Source of the DNA: Bacteroidaceae bacterium
GTDB taxonomy: Bacteria > Bacteroidota > Bacteroidia > Bacteroidales > Barnesiellaceae_A
NCBI GenBank assembly: GCA_017532725.1
Contig: JAFXIZ010000015.1
Coordinates: 1-38,747, forward strand
Direction of reading: 5' to 3'
DNA: 38,747 nt
Shown here: piece after piece, positions 12,048-21,463 of the stretch
How positions within the stretch are numbered: position 1 is the first letter of the stretch
Layout of the letters: every line of letters begins with the position of its first letter
Notes under the pieces: generated by a model
Database searches by the model: none
Told to the model about the DNA's origin: nothing
The model's input: only the letters and a program-made list of their open reading frames with translations
Program-made: the position numbers and the translations under genes

Positions 12048-13274
12048 TCAGAAGGCTTCCGAAAGCGTGATGACAAATCCTCCCATCTCCTTGCCAAAGC
12101 CATAATCGACACGGAAGTTTATATTGTGCTTGAACTCAAACCTCACACCAAGTCCGTAGTTCAGCAAGAAGTCCGAGCCTTTCAACTCCTTAAACGAAGG
12201 GAATACACTGCCGCAGCCCACCCACACAACTGCTCCAAATCGTTTGTAGATGTGTTGGCGCAACTCTACCTGCCCACTCAGCATATTGTTGTCGATGTAG
12301 CGACCTCGATAGAAACCTCGCATACGGCTGCTTCCCTCGCCAAGTTCTGGGCGCAACGGCCAAGGCACATTCTCGCCGTTATACTCGCCATACACGTCGA
12401 AGGCAAGCACCGAGCCTTTCCACATTCGTTGGTAGTAATTACCTATAAATGTTGTCGAGAATATACTCTTACCGGCTGTGCCAACGAAGCCCGGATACAC
12501 CATCTCCTTCAGCATTATATGCACTCCTTGGGTGGGGTTGGTCAGAGAGTTGCGTGTGTCGTACGTTATGGATGCTCCTATTCCCGTAAAGTAGTACCAC
12601 TCGTTTTGTCCCTGCAAGTAAGCCACATCGGCTATCTTCGACAAGTAATTATAGCGCACATCGAGCGCACATCCTACATACAAGTTGGGATACACCATAT
12701 AGGTATAATCTGCCTCAAGGCTCAACCCCTGCCGTGTATAGGTACTCATCGGATTGTGGCAGCAAGCATCGTACGAGATTCCCCAGAAGTTCAACGGCCT
12801 GTTTTGAAACTCAATTTTGTAGTTCAGTCGCTGATATCGGTCAAAGAAGTTATGACCCTCAATCGATACGTTATATTGCCCTGTAAGTGATACTCCGGCA
12901 AGTAACTTTACATCCGACGGATGCAATATCGAGTCGGTCTTGTCTATTCGATACAACCCCGACACCATTCCTCCCAAGCCGAAACTCGACTCGTTGCTGT
13001 ACGACGGATATACGGCAAAACTCAAGTCTATCGCTTTCTCGAAGGTACGGTCTTTATTGCCCATTAGCAACTGTTTGACAAACTTTACTATAATGTTGTC
13101 TTTCTTCTTTATTGCCGCACTATCTATGTGGGCCGATACATCTACATCCTCTATCTCAGTGGGTACATCGGGGGCTGGCAACGGCGCAATTGACCACTGC
13201 CTTGCATTATCTTGTGCCATTGCCACGCAACAGCACAACGATAAAAATATAATATAGATGACTCTTTTTACCAT
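12048..13274 (-). CDS. BamA/TamA-type outer-membrane surface antigen domain protein
   Basis: The product is 408 aa, with a signal peptide at residues 1-20 (MVKRVIYIIFLSLCCCVAMA). No POTRA domains are seen; a linker of about 60 residues leads straight into the barrel. The C-terminal 300 residues are Omp85-like amphipathic strands. They contain GEGSSRMRGFYRGRYIDNNM, the counterpart of the L6-loop VRGF/Y-R-G-R region, and end in aromatic-rich GFVITLSEAF. Similar POTRA-less barrels in Bacteroidota are annotated as BamA/TamA family; the exact role is unknown. It lies 34 bp downstream of another barrel gene on the same strand. Confidence 0.82.
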   Translation of the reverse strand: MVKRVIYIIFLSLCCCVAMAQDNARQWSIAPLPAPDVPTEIEDVDVSAHIDSAAIKKKDNIIVKFVKQLLMGNKDRTFEKAIDLSFAVYPSYSNESSFGLGGMVSGLYRIDKTDSILHPSDVKLLAGVSLTGQYNVSIEGHNFFDRYQRLNYKIEFQNRPLNFWGISYDACCHNPMSTYTRQGLSLEADYTYMVYPNLYVGCALDVRYNYLSKIADVAYLQGQNEWYYFTGIGASITYDTRNSLTNPTQGVHIMLKEMVYPGFVGTAGKSIFSTTFIGNYYQRMWKGSVLAFDVYGEYNGENVPWPLRPELGEGSSRMRGFYRGRYIDNNMLSGQVELRQHIYKRFGAVVWVGCGSVFPSFKELKGSDFLLNYGLGVRFEFKHNINFRVDYGFGKEMGGFVITLSEAF

Positions 13275-13308
13275 TTACCTATCTGCCTTACAACTATCTT
13301 CCTTACAA

Positions 13309-13953
13309 CTATCTTCCCCATCTATATGCCACGCCTACACTCGCAGCCATAGGGTACAATGCTACGTTATTGCTATTGACATCTACTATATTGGTTATAC
13401 TTATTTTATACGTTGCATTCACCTGCAATCCGAAGGTCGTTTCATAACCTATAAGCACGCCGAAACCACTATTGCTGCCGGCCATTGCCTGTATCTCATC
13501 GCGACGCGTAGGCTCATAGAGGTTGCGTTTACCTGTAGGCTCCCACAGCGTTGCCTTCAGCCCAAATTCGCAATATGGACCTAATCCGAAGTTCATCGAA
13601 TCGCCTTTCTTAAATCGCAATGTGTACATCGCATATATCGGTATCTCAAGACCCCAATAGTCCAAGTCGTAACTTGCACTATCCGTTAAGGTCGAACATT
13701 TATAGTGCATAAGTAGTTCGCCCTGCACCGAGAAATTCTTCTCAAGTTCAAGTCGCAGAAAACCTCCGACTGTGAAACCCATATTACCGTAATTAAACAC
13801 CATATAATCGGGTTTCATTATATATTGCGACAAGTTCGCTTCGGCTTTTACACCTCCCGAAACTTGCATCCTTATCTCATCCTTCTTCTCCTCTTGTGCC
13901 ACTGCGCACATCACCGTCAGCACTACAAGGATACTGCATAATACTCTCTTCAT
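13309..13953 (-). CDS. Outer-membrane beta-barrel protein (PorT/OMP_b-brl-like)
   Basis: ATG at 13953 (MKRVLCSILVVLTVMCAVAQ) begins a textbook signal peptide. It is preceded by AGGAGG about 8 nt upstream, an unusually strong Shine-Dalgarno for Bacteroidota. The product is 214 aa. The mature part shows alternating amphipathic strands (GFTVGGFLRLELEKNFSVQG, then LEIPIYAMYTLRF and GFGVLIGYETTFGLQVNATY) and ends AYRWGR, typical of eight-stranded PorT-like barrels. The function is unknown. It probably shares a transcript with the downstream BamA-like gene; between them a 15-bp unit (ttacaactatcttcc) occurs twice in tandem. Confidence 0.82.
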   Translation of the reverse strand: MKRVLCSILVVLTVMCAVAQEEKKDEIRMQVSGGVKAEANLSQYIMKPDYMVFNYGNMGFTVGGFLRLELEKNFSVQGELLMHYKCSTLTDSASYDLDYWGLEIPIYAMYTLRFKKGDSMNFGLGPYCEFGLKATLWEPTGKRNLYEPTRRDEIQAMAGSNSGFGVLIGYETTFGLQVNATYKISITNIVDVNSNNVALYPMAASVGVAYRWGR

Positions 13954-14030
13954 AAAATTTCCTCCTCTTCCCGACTTCGAGAAATTTGCTAATATTAATT
14001 TGCAACTTGCAAAGTTATACAAAATTGTCG

Positions 14031-14038
14031 TACATTTG
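14031..14038 (+). promoter_or_regulatory. Putative -7 element TACATTTG of the 60-aa gene
   Basis: It fits TAnnTTTG, with TTGC at 14007-14010 about 20 bp upstream, and lies 22 bp before the ATG at 14061. A minus-strand TAACTTTG nearby (about 14009-14016) may serve the divergent barrel gene, so the two promoters would overlap. Confidence 0.55.
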
Positions 14039-14060
14039 CACTATACAAGACATATTAACT

Positions 14061-14243
14061 ATGGCAGACAACTTTTTGGAGAAACAATACCAACAATATC
14101 AGGATCGCAAGGCAGCACAGGAACAAGCGCGTCGTCGTGCTTGGCAGAAGAAGATGAAGCAGTACAAGGCGCAACTTGCTGCTCGCAATATTGCCGATGC
14201 ACACACGCCCGACGCTGCACAGCAATCCGATGAGAAATTCTGA
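14061..14243 (+). CDS. Small charged helical protein (60 aa), conserved hypothetical
   Basis: The start MADNFLEKQYQQYQDRKAAQ (ATG 14061) is chosen because it directly follows a promoter-like element; the longer frame begins upstream of that promoter. The protein is rich in Gln, Lys, Arg and Ala and should form a single long helix or coiled coil. It has no signal peptide and no Cys. Small proteins starting MADNFLEK occur widely in Bacteroidales, to my knowledge without a proven function. It stands alone before the YIP1-like gene. Confidence 0.65.
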   Translation: MADNFLEKQYQQYQDRKAAQEQARRRAWQKKMKQYKAQLAARNIADAHTPDAAQQSDEKF

Positions 14244-14305
14244 AAACATCGCTTCTGTTAGCAAACTTTTCACCATCAAACATCGGTACATACAACAAGT
14301 TTTAT

Positions 14306-14313
14306 TACCTTTG
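14306..14313 (+). promoter_or_regulatory. Putative -7 element TACCTTTG upstream of the YIP1-like gene and smpB
   Basis: It fits TAnnTTTG and lies 17 bp before the ATG at 14331. No TTTG is present at the -33 position. Confidence 0.45.
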
Positions 14314-14330
14314 CCTATAAATAATTGCAA

Positions 14331-14867
14331 ATGTTACAAGCACTGATACATATTATATTTGCGCCCGAGCGTGCGTGGAAAGACCTATCCGACGACCCTT
14401 ATTGTCGCGCCGGACTTCTTCCTATGCTTGTATATCCACTCTTACTGCTCACAGCACTATCGGCTTTTGTCCCTTATGCCTACGGCTACATACCGTTCTC
14501 CGACGCCGTGCGCGATGCCGTCGTAACGCTGCTCAAGTACAGTGCCTGTATGCTGTCGGCGTGGATAGCATTCTTCTATCTGGCTCGATACTACTTCCGT
14601 TCCGACGATGACAAGAAAAACATTCACCTCTTTGTCGGATACACATTTATTATATGGTTACTGTCGGTACTTGTAGGCAACCTCTTGCCGTCGCGTTTCG
14701 CATTTGTGCAGTTTGCACCTATGTACATCATTTGGATAGTATTCCAAGCACGCGACTTCCTCAAGATACCGGCCGATAACATTTTCAGTTATACAGTTGT
14801 CACATCCGTCCTGTTTTTAGGTTTACCATTCCTTTGGGACAATATTTTCGGCATAATTTTGCAATAA
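14331..14867 (+). CDS. YIP1-family-like inner-membrane protein
   Basis: ATG at 14331 ([20 protein letters not shown]) is preferred over a TTG two codons upstream. The product is 178 aa. It has an N-terminal amphipathic PERAWKDL motif typical of YIP1/DUF1282 proteins, then about five membrane segments ([85 protein letters not shown]). The function is unknown in bacteria. The stop codon is one base before the smpB ATG, so the two are in one operon, a neighbourhood common in Bacteroidota. Confidence 0.78.
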   Translation: MLQALIHIIFAPERAWKDLSDDPYCRAGLLPMLVYPLLLLTALSAFVPYAYGYIPFSDAVRDAVVTLLKYSACMLSAWIAFFYLARYYFRSDDDKKNIHLFVGYTFIIWLLSVLVGNLLPSRFAFVQFAPMYIIWIVFQARDFLKIPADNIFSYTVVTSVLFLGLPFLWDNIFGIILQ

Positions 14868-14868
14868 G

Positions 14869-15330
14869 ATGAAAGCAAAACCCAACAACAACATAAATAT
14901 CAAGAACAAACGCGCTACCTTCGATTACGAGATTGTCGAAACGTTCCAAGCCGGCATCGTGCTCACAGGTACCGAGATTAAGTCTATTCGCGACGGTAAG
15001 GCTGCCCTTACCGATACCTTCTGTTATGTTTATAATAATGAGGTATGGGTCAAGAATATGTACATTGCCGAGTACTCATTCGGCTCATACAACAATCATC
15101 AAGCCCGTCGCGACCGCAAACTGCTACTCAACGCCAAGGAAATTGCCCGACTTGCCCACACCGCTCAAACCCCCGGCTTCTCCATCATTCCCACACGTCT
15201 TTTCCTCAATGAGAAGGGGTTAGCCAAACTTACCATTGCCATTGCCCGTGGTAAAAAGCAATACGACAAGCGCGAAAGCATCAAAGAACGCGACGACCGT
15301 AGGGCTATGGATCGCGCTATGAAATTGTAA
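14869..15330 (+). CDS. smpB: SsrA-binding protein SmpB
   Basis: The product is 153 aa, normal for the family. It shows [20 protein letters not shown], then [15 protein letters not shown], and the C-terminal tail [25 protein letters not shown], which folds into a helix in the decoding site. SmpB brings tmRNA to stalled ribosomes for trans-translation. It is co-transcribed with the YIP1-like gene. The following 170 bp (15331-15503) contain no gene and no clear terminator. Confidence 0.97.
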   Translation: MKAKPNNNINIKNKRATFDYEIVETFQAGIVLTGTEIKSIRDGKAALTDTFCYVYNNEVWVKNMYIAEYSFGSYNNHQARRDRKLLLNAKEIARLAHTAQTPGFSIIPTRLFLNEKGLAKLTIAIARGKKQYDKRESIKERDDRRAMDRAMKL

Positions 15331-15503
15331 TATTTGTCGATTTTCTTTGGTATCTTCATTTTTTATTCCGATATTTGTAGAGGACAGAATGTAGTTCAGA
15401 TGAATTTTTTTACGTTCACCCCTTGCTACAATGCCTTTAAGTGCATTTTTTACTATGCGTTAGTTACACAAGGTGGACAACTAAACCTCTAAACACCATT
15501 CTT

Positions 15504-16334
15504 ATGAAATCGTCGAAACAAGAAGAACATACAACCGACCTTAAGCCATTCCGTTCAAACGGTGCTTGTGGTTATAAAAATAAAGAATCGGAAGAAGTAG
15601 AAGTTCCTTGCATTTACGAGAACGCCAATGACTTCAGCGAAGGACTTGCCCGTGTCAAGCAAAACGGACTATACGGTTACATCGACACTTCGGGCAGCCT
15701 TGTAATTCCCTGTCAATTCAAAGACGCCTTACGCTTCATCGGTGGTATGGCTGCCGTTATGGTGGGTGCATCGTGGGGCTACATCAATAAAGTGGGCAAG
15801 ATGCTTGTCAAGCCCATATACAAGCGCGTGTTGTCTTTCTCCGAAGGGTTGGCACCTGTCAAGAAAAGAAACAAATGGGGTTACATTCGCACCGACGGCG
15901 AGTTGGTCATCCCATTCAAGTACGACATTGCCGACCCATTCTGCGACGGTATGGCACGCGTTAAGGTGGGTGGCAAGAGTGGTTTTATTAAACCCGACGG
16001 CTCCGTTGCTGTTCCTCTCAAGTACGATAAAATTACCGACTTTATCAGTGGATACGCCATTGTCGAGATAGACGGTATGCAAGGACTCATCAATCGCAAA
16101 GGACAAGAAGTGCGACCCTGCGATTACGCATACATCGAGTTACCCTTCCGCGACGGTATCACAACTATCAAGCAGAACGGCAAGTACGGATACATCGACG
16201 AGAAAGGCAAGACAATACTCCCCTGCATCTACGACAGTGCAAGTTACTTTATCAATGGCAAGGCCGAGGTAGTACTCGACGGCGAGCATCTGTATATCGA
16301 CCTGCAAGGAAACATTTTAGAAAACAAACAATAA
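15504..16334 (+). CDS. WG-repeat (KWG) protein
   Basis: ATG at 15504 (MKSSKQEEHTTDLKPF) is chosen; the upstream extension is unlike the family. The product is 276 aa. It consists almost wholly of WG repeats of about 44 residues with the pattern F.EGLA.V....KWGYI...G..VIP..Y: about six units ending in YGYID, WGYIN, WGYIR, SGFIK, QGLIN and YGYID. There is no signal peptide, so it is probably cytosolic, perhaps a protein-binding solenoid. The specific partner is unknown. It is followed by a strong terminator and appears to be a single-gene unit. Confidence 0.88.
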   Translation: MKSSKQEEHTTDLKPFRSNGACGYKNKESEEVEVPCIYENANDFSEGLARVKQNGLYGYIDTSGSLVIPCQFKDALRFIGGMAAVMVGASWGYINKVGKMLVKPIYKRVLSFSEGLAPVKKRNKWGYIRTDGELVIPFKYDIADPFCDGMARVKVGGKSGFIKPDGSVAVPLKYDKITDFISGYAIVEIDGMQGLINRKGQEVRPCDYAYIELPFRDGITTIKQNGKYGYIDEKGKTILPCIYDSASYFINGKAEVVLDGEHLYIDLQGNILENKQ

Positions 16335-16361
16335 GTCGTACATCCTATCGCAATAATAAAG

Positions 16362-16396
16362 AAAACCTGCGCTGTGTATATCACAGCGCAGGTTTT
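16362..16396 (+). terminator. Strong intrinsic terminator after the WG-repeat gene
   Basis: AAAACCTGCGCTGTG (16362-16376) pairs perfectly with CACAGCGCAGGTTTT (16382-16396), with a 5-nt loop and a following T-run. Confidence 0.92.
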
Positions 16397-16414
16397 TTAT
16401 CCCATCAAGGCTTT

Positions 16415-16480
16415 AAATCAGCGTATCGCTGATTTCTCCTCCCTTAGATTAAGGGAGGTGGTCGCAGACCGGAGGGATAT
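16415..16480. repeat. REP-like double hairpin element
   Basis: Two perfect hairpins stand side by side: AAATCAGCG-tat-CGCTGATTT (16415-16435) and CCTCCCTTA-gat-TAAGGGAGG (16438-16458). They are followed by tggtcgcagaccggaggga, itself with gGTCgcaGACc symmetry. This resembles short extragenic palindromic elements found in multiple copies in other genomes. It lies between the WG-repeat terminator and the asd 3' end and contains no gene. Confidence 0.55.
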
Positions 16481-16553
16481 TTCTATTCTGCCAGACCTCA
16501 TTTATCACATAGGCGCATACACAACACATTGTTATTACGCCCTGTTAGAATCA

Positions 16554-17567
16554 TTATTTCGCAAAGACACCCTTCTTCAACAAGTATTCGGCTATCTGTA
16601 CGGCATTCAGCGCAGCACCCTTCTTGATTTGGTCACTCACAAGCCAGAAGGTCAATCCATTAGGATCGGTCAAGTCCTTGCGAATACGACCCACATACAC
16701 AGGATCTTGGTTAGCCTTCTCCAAGGGCATCGGGTAAATCTTCTCGGCAGGATTATCCTCCAGCACAACACCCTCTGCGGCAGCAAAAGCAGCACGAGCC
16801 TCCTCCACACTTACAGGACGTTCGGTTTCAACCCACACAGCCTCGCTATGCGCACGCAACACAGGCACACGCACACACATAGCACTCACCTTTATATCCG
16901 AGTGCATTATCTTGCGAGTTTCGTTATACATCTTCATCTCCTCTTTAGTGTAAAGATTATCGGTAAACACATCCACTTGAGGAATAAGATTATATGCCAA
17001 CTGATAGTAGAACTTCTCAACAGTAGGTTGCTCGCCGGCAATAATCTCCTCATATTGGTGGCGCAACTCTGCCATTGCCGATGCTCCTGCACCACTTGCT
17101 GCCTGATAAGTAGCAACGTGTACGCGAGTAATGTGCGATACATTCTCTATAGCCTTCAGGGCAACAACCATCTGAATAGTAGTACAGTTAGGGTTAGCAA
17201 TAATACCACGAGGGCGCACCAAGGCATCTTCTCCGTTCACCTCGGGTACAACCAAAGGCACATCATCTTCCATACGGAAAGCACTCGAATTATCTATCAT
17301 TATAGCCCCGTGGCGAGTTATAGTTTCGGCAAACTCTTGCGATGTTCCACCTCCGGCCGAGGTAAATGCTATATCAACACCCTTGAAGTCATCATTATGT
17401 TTCAACTCCTTAACTACAATCTCTTTACCTCGGAATGTATAACTCGTTCCGGCACTGCGAGATGAGCCAAATAATAACAATTCATCAATAGGGAAATTGC
17501 GCTCATCGAGTACTCTTAAAAATTCCTGACCAACGGCTCCGCTGGCTCCAACAATTGCAACTTTCAT
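16554..17567 (-). CDS. asd: Aspartate-semialdehyde dehydrogenase
   Basis: ATG at 17567 ([20 protein letters not shown]) starts directly with the NADP-binding loop. The product is 337 aa. The catalytic Cys is in NPNCTT (C128), a further active-site region is [13 protein letters not shown], and [10 protein letters not shown] is characteristic. The enzyme reduces aspartyl phosphate to aspartate semialdehyde, the branch point to lysine/diaminopimelate, threonine and methionine. It is a single gene. Its promoter, TTTG-N19-TATCTTTG, is supplied by the edge of dispersed-repeat copy B. Confidence 0.97.
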   Translation of the reverse strand: MKVAIVGASGAVGQEFLRVLDERNFPIDELLLFGSSRSAGTSYTFRGKEIVVKELKHNDDFKGVDIAFTSAGGGTSQEFAETITRHGAIMIDNSSAFRMEDDVPLVVPEVNGEDALVRPRGIIANPNCTTIQMVVALKAIENVSHITRVHVATYQAASGAGASAMAELRHQYEEIIAGEQPTVEKFYYQLAYNLIPQVDVFTDNLYTKEEMKMYNETRKIMHSDIKVSAMCVRVPVLRAHSEAVWVETERPVSVEEARAAFAAAEGVVLEDNPAEKIYPMPLEKANQDPVYVGRIRKDLTDPNGLTFWLVSDQIKKGAALNAVQIAEYLLKKGVFAK

Positions 17568-17601
17568 TTTCAATCTTATTGTTTTTGTTAATACCAAGTT
17601 G

Positions 17602-17812
17602 CAAAGATAGTGCAAGCCGAGAGGAGAACAAAATAAATTTATTTATTTTTTCTCCCGAGCGAAGCTATCTTGGGCGTAAGCCACTATTGCGATTGAGTGA
17701 GTGCAGTGCTGTGCTTGCACAAGCAATGCCGAGCGTGAGCAATTTGAGTGTTACTAAAGATAGTGCAAGCGATAAGCGAGTGGAGAACAAAATAAGTTTA
17801 CTTATTTTTTCT
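17602..17812. repeat. 211-bp dispersed intergenic repeat, copy B, carrying the asd promoter
   Basis: It is the same length as copy A (10204-10414) and nearly identical over the middle 150 bp. Differences are concentrated in the gene-proximal edge (gccgagaggag instead of gataagcgagtgg, and aaatttattt instead of aagtttactt). On the minus strand TTTG (17632-17629), 19 bp and TATCTTTG (17609-17602) form a consensus promoter 35 bp upstream of the asd ATG. A pyrimidine-rich tract (17813-17885) follows, as after copy A. No other content is seen in the 315-bp gap. Confidence 0.85.
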
Positions 17813-17885
17813 TCTCGTTGTGCCTTGTTGCCCTTTCAGTCCTTTTCGCCCTACACTCCTTTCACTCCTTTTAGCAACCCTCTCA
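17813..17885. repeat. Pyrimidine-rich degenerate tract next to repeat copy B
   Basis: The run of ccctttcag/ccttttcgccct/cctttcactccttttagc units resembles 10441-10550. It reaches the last codons of the flippase gene. Confidence 0.5.
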
Positions 17886-19364
17886 ACTCCTTCTCACCAG
17901 CGATAGCAACCCCTCGGCTTTTATCACAACGCCCATATACACACACAGCAGGCTTGTGCGCAACACAAGTCGCCACACAACGCTGTCAATAGGGGCATAC
18001 ATACCTATCGCAAACAATACAACCGTAAGCAATATATAACCGGTCATCTTACGCAAGGGGTAGGGGACGGGATAACGCTTGCGACCCATAGCGTAACTCA
18101 ACAGCAGCATCACACTATTGCAAGCCACCGTAGCCCAAGCGCACGCCATATACCCATATATCGGTGCAAACACCACTATAATGGTTATCGTAATAATGTA
18201 ACCCAATACCGTAAAGATTGTACCCCAATAGGTCTGGTCATTGAGTTTAAACCAGAACGATACATTAAAGTACAACCCAAACAGGAACTCTCCGGCCATT
18301 ACTATCGGTACTACCTTCAAGCCCTCATAGTAAGCCGGCGATACAAGGTGCTTAAACACATCCTCAAGATAGAACGAAACACCAAGATATATCAGTAGCG
18401 AAAATATCGTAAAATAGAGTGTCGTTATTGCATTGCTGCTCCTGTCGTCCGATTCACGACTGCGCTTGAAGATGTAAGGCTCTATGGCATAACGGTAGGC
18501 CTGTATAAACATCACCATAACAACGGCTATCTTGAAGCAAGCACCATAGATGCCAAGTTGTGTGTTAGCCTCCACCTTGTCGCTAAACTGCAAGGGGAAC
18601 AATATCTTATCTACCGATTGGTTCAATATACCGGCTATACTGATACCCAAGATAGGAACGGCATACACCAGCATCCGACGCAATTTAGGCACATCCACAC
18701 GGTACGCAAAGCCTCGCAACTCCTTGTTCAGCATCACAACATTTGCCACACTCGTTATCACATTCGACACCAAGATGTAGCCTACACCATAGTCGGGGCA
18801 ATAAAACCACGATATCGCATCGGGTGCGCTCTTGTATATCAGTGGGCATACAATAAGGAAAAAGATATTTAGAACTATATTTAACCCTATGTTGGCCAAT
18901 TTTATTCCGGCAAACTTCCACGCCTTCTCCTCTATACGAAGGCGCGCAAAGGGCAGACTCATAACAGCATCCAATGCTACGATAAAAATGAGCATACCCA
19001 CATACTCGGGGTGCGACGCATATCCAAGCCATTCGCTTACCGGTTGCAAGCACGCAAAGCCTGCTATAGCAAACATCACTGCAAGCACCGTAACCGTTAT
19101 CAGCGAGTTGGCATACACACTCATCGGGTTATCCTCATCCTTACGACTTGAGAATCGAAAGTAGGTCGTTTCCATTCCGAATGTCAGCACTGCAAGCAGC
19201 AGGGCTGTCCAACCGTATAGGTTTGTTACAATACCATACTCCCCGGGAGTCGCCAACACACGCACATACATAGGTACAAGCAGCCAATTCAGGAAGCGTC
19301 CCACTATGCTGCTCAACCCATACACTACCGTGTCTTTGGCCAAACTCTTCAATCCCTTACTCAT
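17883..19364 (-). CDS. Oligosaccharide flippase family protein (Wzx/MATE-like)
   Basis: The product is 493 aa with about 12-14 membrane segments. The N-terminus [37 protein letters not shown] is the family signature (amphipathic start, then TM1 with GR..N.L..P.Y). Members flip lipid-linked oligosaccharides across the inner membrane. The ATG overlaps the ruvB stop by 4 nt (ATGA), so it is translationally coupled to ruvB, an arrangement seen in other Bacteroidota. It may serve the glycans made from the adjacent nucleotide-sugar operon, but its substrate cannot be read from sequence. Confidence 0.88.
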   Translation of the reverse strand: MSKGLKSLAKDTVVYGLSSIVGRFLNWLLVPMYVRVLATPGEYGIVTNLYGWTALLLAVLTFGMETTYFRFSSRKDEDNPMSVYANSLITVTVLAVMFAIAGFACLQPVSEWLGYASHPEYVGMLIFIVALDAVMSLPFARLRIEEKAWKFAGIKLANIGLNIVLNIFFLIVCPLIYKSAPDAISWFYCPDYGVGYILVSNVITSVANVVMLNKELRGFAYRVDVPKLRRMLVYAVPILGISIAGILNQSVDKILFPLQFSDKVEANTQLGIYGACFKIAVVMVMFIQAYRYAIEPYIFKRSRESDDRSSNAITTLYFTIFSLLIYLGVSFYLEDVFKHLVSPAYYEGLKVVPIVMAGEFLFGLYFNVSFWFKLNDQTYWGTIFTVLGYIITITIIVVFAPIYGYMACAWATVACNSVMLLLSYAMGRKRYPVPYPLRKMTGYILLTVVLFAIGMYAPIDSVVWRLVLRTSLLCVYMGVVIKAEGLLSLVRRS

Positions 19365-20395
19365 ACATCATCTCCAAATAATCCACCCATTCCTATGCGT
19401 GTCCTGCCCAAATGACTATACGCAAGGTCAGTTACTTCACGACCTCGGGGCGTACGTTTGATGAAGCCCTCCTTGATAAGAAACGGCTCATACACCTCTT
19501 CTACCGTTCCGGCATCTTCGCCCAATGCTGTCGCTATGGTGGTCAATCCCACAGGGCCTCCTTTGAACTTATCTATTATCGTAGTAAGTATCTTATTATC
19601 TATCTCATCGAGGCCATACTTATCTATGTTCAACGCCTCCAACGCATATCGCGCTATCGCCACATCTATACGACCACTGCCTTTCACTTGGGCAAAGTCG
19701 CGTACGCGACGCAACAACGCATTGCATATACGAGGCGTACCTCTACTGCGCATAGCCACCTCAACGGCTGCCTCGTGTGTGCAAGGCACTTGCAGTAATC
19801 GAGCCGAACGCTCCACAATACGGCACAGCACATTATGGTCGTAATACTCCATATGGCAGTTAATACCAAATCGAGCGCGCAACGGGCTGGTGAGCAGGCC
19901 ACTTCGCGTGGTTGCACCCACAAGCGTGAAGGGGTTGAGCGTCAGTTGTATTGAGCGTGCGCCCGGGCCCTTGTCTATCATAATGTCTATTCGATAATCC
20001 TCCATTGCCGAGTAGAGATACTCCTCTACTATCGGGCTCAATCGGTGTATCTCATCAATAAACAACACATCGTTTGGCTCAAGCGATGTCAGGATGCCGG
20101 CCAAGTCGCCCGGCTTATCAAGCACAGGGCCCGATGTTACCTTAAAGCCTACACCCAATTCATTGGCTATAATGTTGGCAAGCGTTGTCTTACCCAACCC
20201 CGGAGGGCCGTGTAGCAAAACGTGGTCGAGTGGCTCTTGACGCATTCGCGCTGCCATCGTAAACACACGCAGGTTCTCTATTATCTTATCTTGTCCGCTG
20301 AAGTCGTCAAATGCCAATGGGCGCAGAGCCTTCTCAAACTCGCGCTCGCTATCGCCATATCGACTGCTGCGTATATCGAAATTTTCTTCTGACAT
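19361..20395 (-). CDS. ruvB: Holliday junction branch-migration ATPase RuvB
   Basis: The product is 344 aa. Walker A GPPGLGKT is at 63-70, Walker [10 protein letters not shown] at 111-119, and GATTRSGLL and PLRARFG are the sensor and arginine-finger regions. The C-terminal winged helix ends with [12 protein letters not shown]. RuvB drives branch migration with RuvA during recombination. A good Shine-Dalgarno (GGAGGA) lies 7-8 nt before the ATG. The flippase gene overlaps its end. ruvA is not in this window. Confidence 0.97.
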   Translation of the reverse strand: MSEENFDIRSSRYGDSEREFEKALRPLAFDDFSGQDKIIENLRVFTMAARMRQEPLDHVLLHGPPGLGKTTLANIIANELGVGFKVTSGPVLDKPGDLAGILTSLEPNDVLFIDEIHRLSPIVEEYLYSAMEDYRIDIMIDKGPGARSIQLTLNPFTLVGATTRSGLLTSPLRARFGINCHMEYYDHNVLCRIVERSARLLQVPCTHEAAVEVAMRSRGTPRICNALLRRVRDFAQVKGSGRIDVAIARYALEALNIDKYGLDEIDNKILTTIIDKFKGGPVGLTTIATALGEDAGTVEEVYEPFLIKEGFIKRTPRGREVTDLAYSHLGRTRIGMGGLFGDDV

Positions 20396-20439
20396 ATCTT
20401 TCCTCCAATGTAACTCTTTCGGCTACTCCTTATTATCTG

Positions 20440-20447
20440 CAAAAATA
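20440..20447 (-). promoter_or_regulatory. Putative -7 element TATTTTTG of ruvB-flippase
   Basis: The complement of caaaaata fits TAnnTTTG and lies 45 bp before the ruvB ATG. It suggests the ruvB-flippase pair has its own promoter, separate from the sugar operon ending at 20478. Confidence 0.45.
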
Positions 20448-20477
20448 GGTTTTTTCTTACACTTTCACAACTTTACT

Positions 20478-21461
20478 TTACTTCAACTTTTGCAGTGGAA
20501 AATACTTGCGCACAAGTATCACATACGCAATGCACAGCACGGTAAGTACTATGGTAAAATAGTAATATCCCCACGCTGTGGGTATAGCCAACAAGCCGAC
20601 GCCTATCACTGCCTGTAATGTCGCATACAAGGCACTCACACTTGTATGTTTCCATCCTCCCTCATTGGCAAGCATCTGATACAAGTGCATACGATGGGGC
20701 TGCGCTATATTTTCGTGCAATATTATGCGATGCACAATGGTCAACACACTATCCACACCATACACTGTTAAGAATGTCAGATAGGTGTAATTGCCCGTTT
20801 GCAAGATAAGTTTTCCAAGTAGGAATATGATGATAAACGCTATCGATACTGCACCTACATCACCGGCAAAACAGCGTGGATGGTTACGAAAGTTGTAGTA
20901 CGAAAATACCAATACGGCAAGCATCACACTATGCAGCAACCCCTCCTCTACAAATGGCTCGGGTAGTGCATACTCATTGATATACGCCAGCAACACAAGT
21001 ATCACGGCACTATATCCGGCTGTCATACCATTCACTCCATCCATAAAGTTGTAGGCGTTGATTGTTCCCGTACCGAATACGATTACAATAAGCATATACC
21101 ACCAAGGCGCACTTTCGGTCAATCCCCATTGGGCAAGGAGCAGCCCCAGTGATGCGAAGTGTATGAATAGTCGTGGCAACATTCCCACTTCGCGCACATC
21201 GTCTATAAAACTTATGCCTCCTATCAGGGTTAGTGCTACGAAGAACAAGCCGTACTCTCCCCACTGACCGGCATTCATCGATAGGTAGAATAGCACCGAT
21301 ACCCAGAAGATAATTCCACCACCGCAGATGGTGGGCTTATGGTGCGAACTCCGTTCTATCGGACGGTCTATAATATGGCACCTCTTTGCTATAAGAAAGT
21401 ATATCTCCTCAACTACAAAGAGTAGCAATATCAATATCGGATAATATATATTGGCTGCCAT
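20478..21461 (-). CDS. Glycosyltransferase family 4 (WecA/WbpL-like polyprenyl-phosphate sugar-1-phosphate transferase)
   Basis: The product is 327 aa with about 10 membrane segments. Family motifs are IDDVRE (86-91; catalytic Asp pair), NAYNFMDGVNG (135-145), GDVGAV near 199 and HRMHLYQ near 257. It transfers a HexNAc-1-phosphate from a UDP-sugar to undecaprenyl phosphate at the inner membrane, starting a surface glycan. The HRxHLYQ form is closer to WbpL/WbcO-type than to MraY. It is the last gene of the sugar operon, 2 bp after the HAD gene. Confidence 0.88.
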   Translation of the reverse strand: MAANIYYPILILLLFVVEEIYFLIAKRCHIIDRPIERSSHHKPTICGGGIIFWVSVLFYLSMNAGQWGEYGLFFVALTLIGGISFIDDVREVGMLPRLFIHFASLGLLLAQWGLTESAPWWYMLIVIVFGTGTINAYNFMDGVNGMTAGYSAVILVLLAYINEYALPEPFVEEGLLHSVMLAVLVFSYYNFRNHPRCFAGDVGAVSIAFIIIFLLGKLILQTGNYTYLTFLTVYGVDSVLTIVHRIILHENIAQPHRMHLYQMLANEGGWKHTSVSALYATLQAVIGVGLLAIPTAWGYYYFTIVLTVLCIAYVILVRKYFPLQKLK

Positions 21462-21463
21462 AT

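Noticed and set aside
12126..12890. 254-aa plus-strand ORF
   Set aside because: It is antisense to the BamA-like barrel gene and has low-complexity composition without motifs.
16374..17465. 363-aa plus-strand ORF
   Set aside because: It is the shadow of asd and runs through the WG-gene terminator and the REP-like element.
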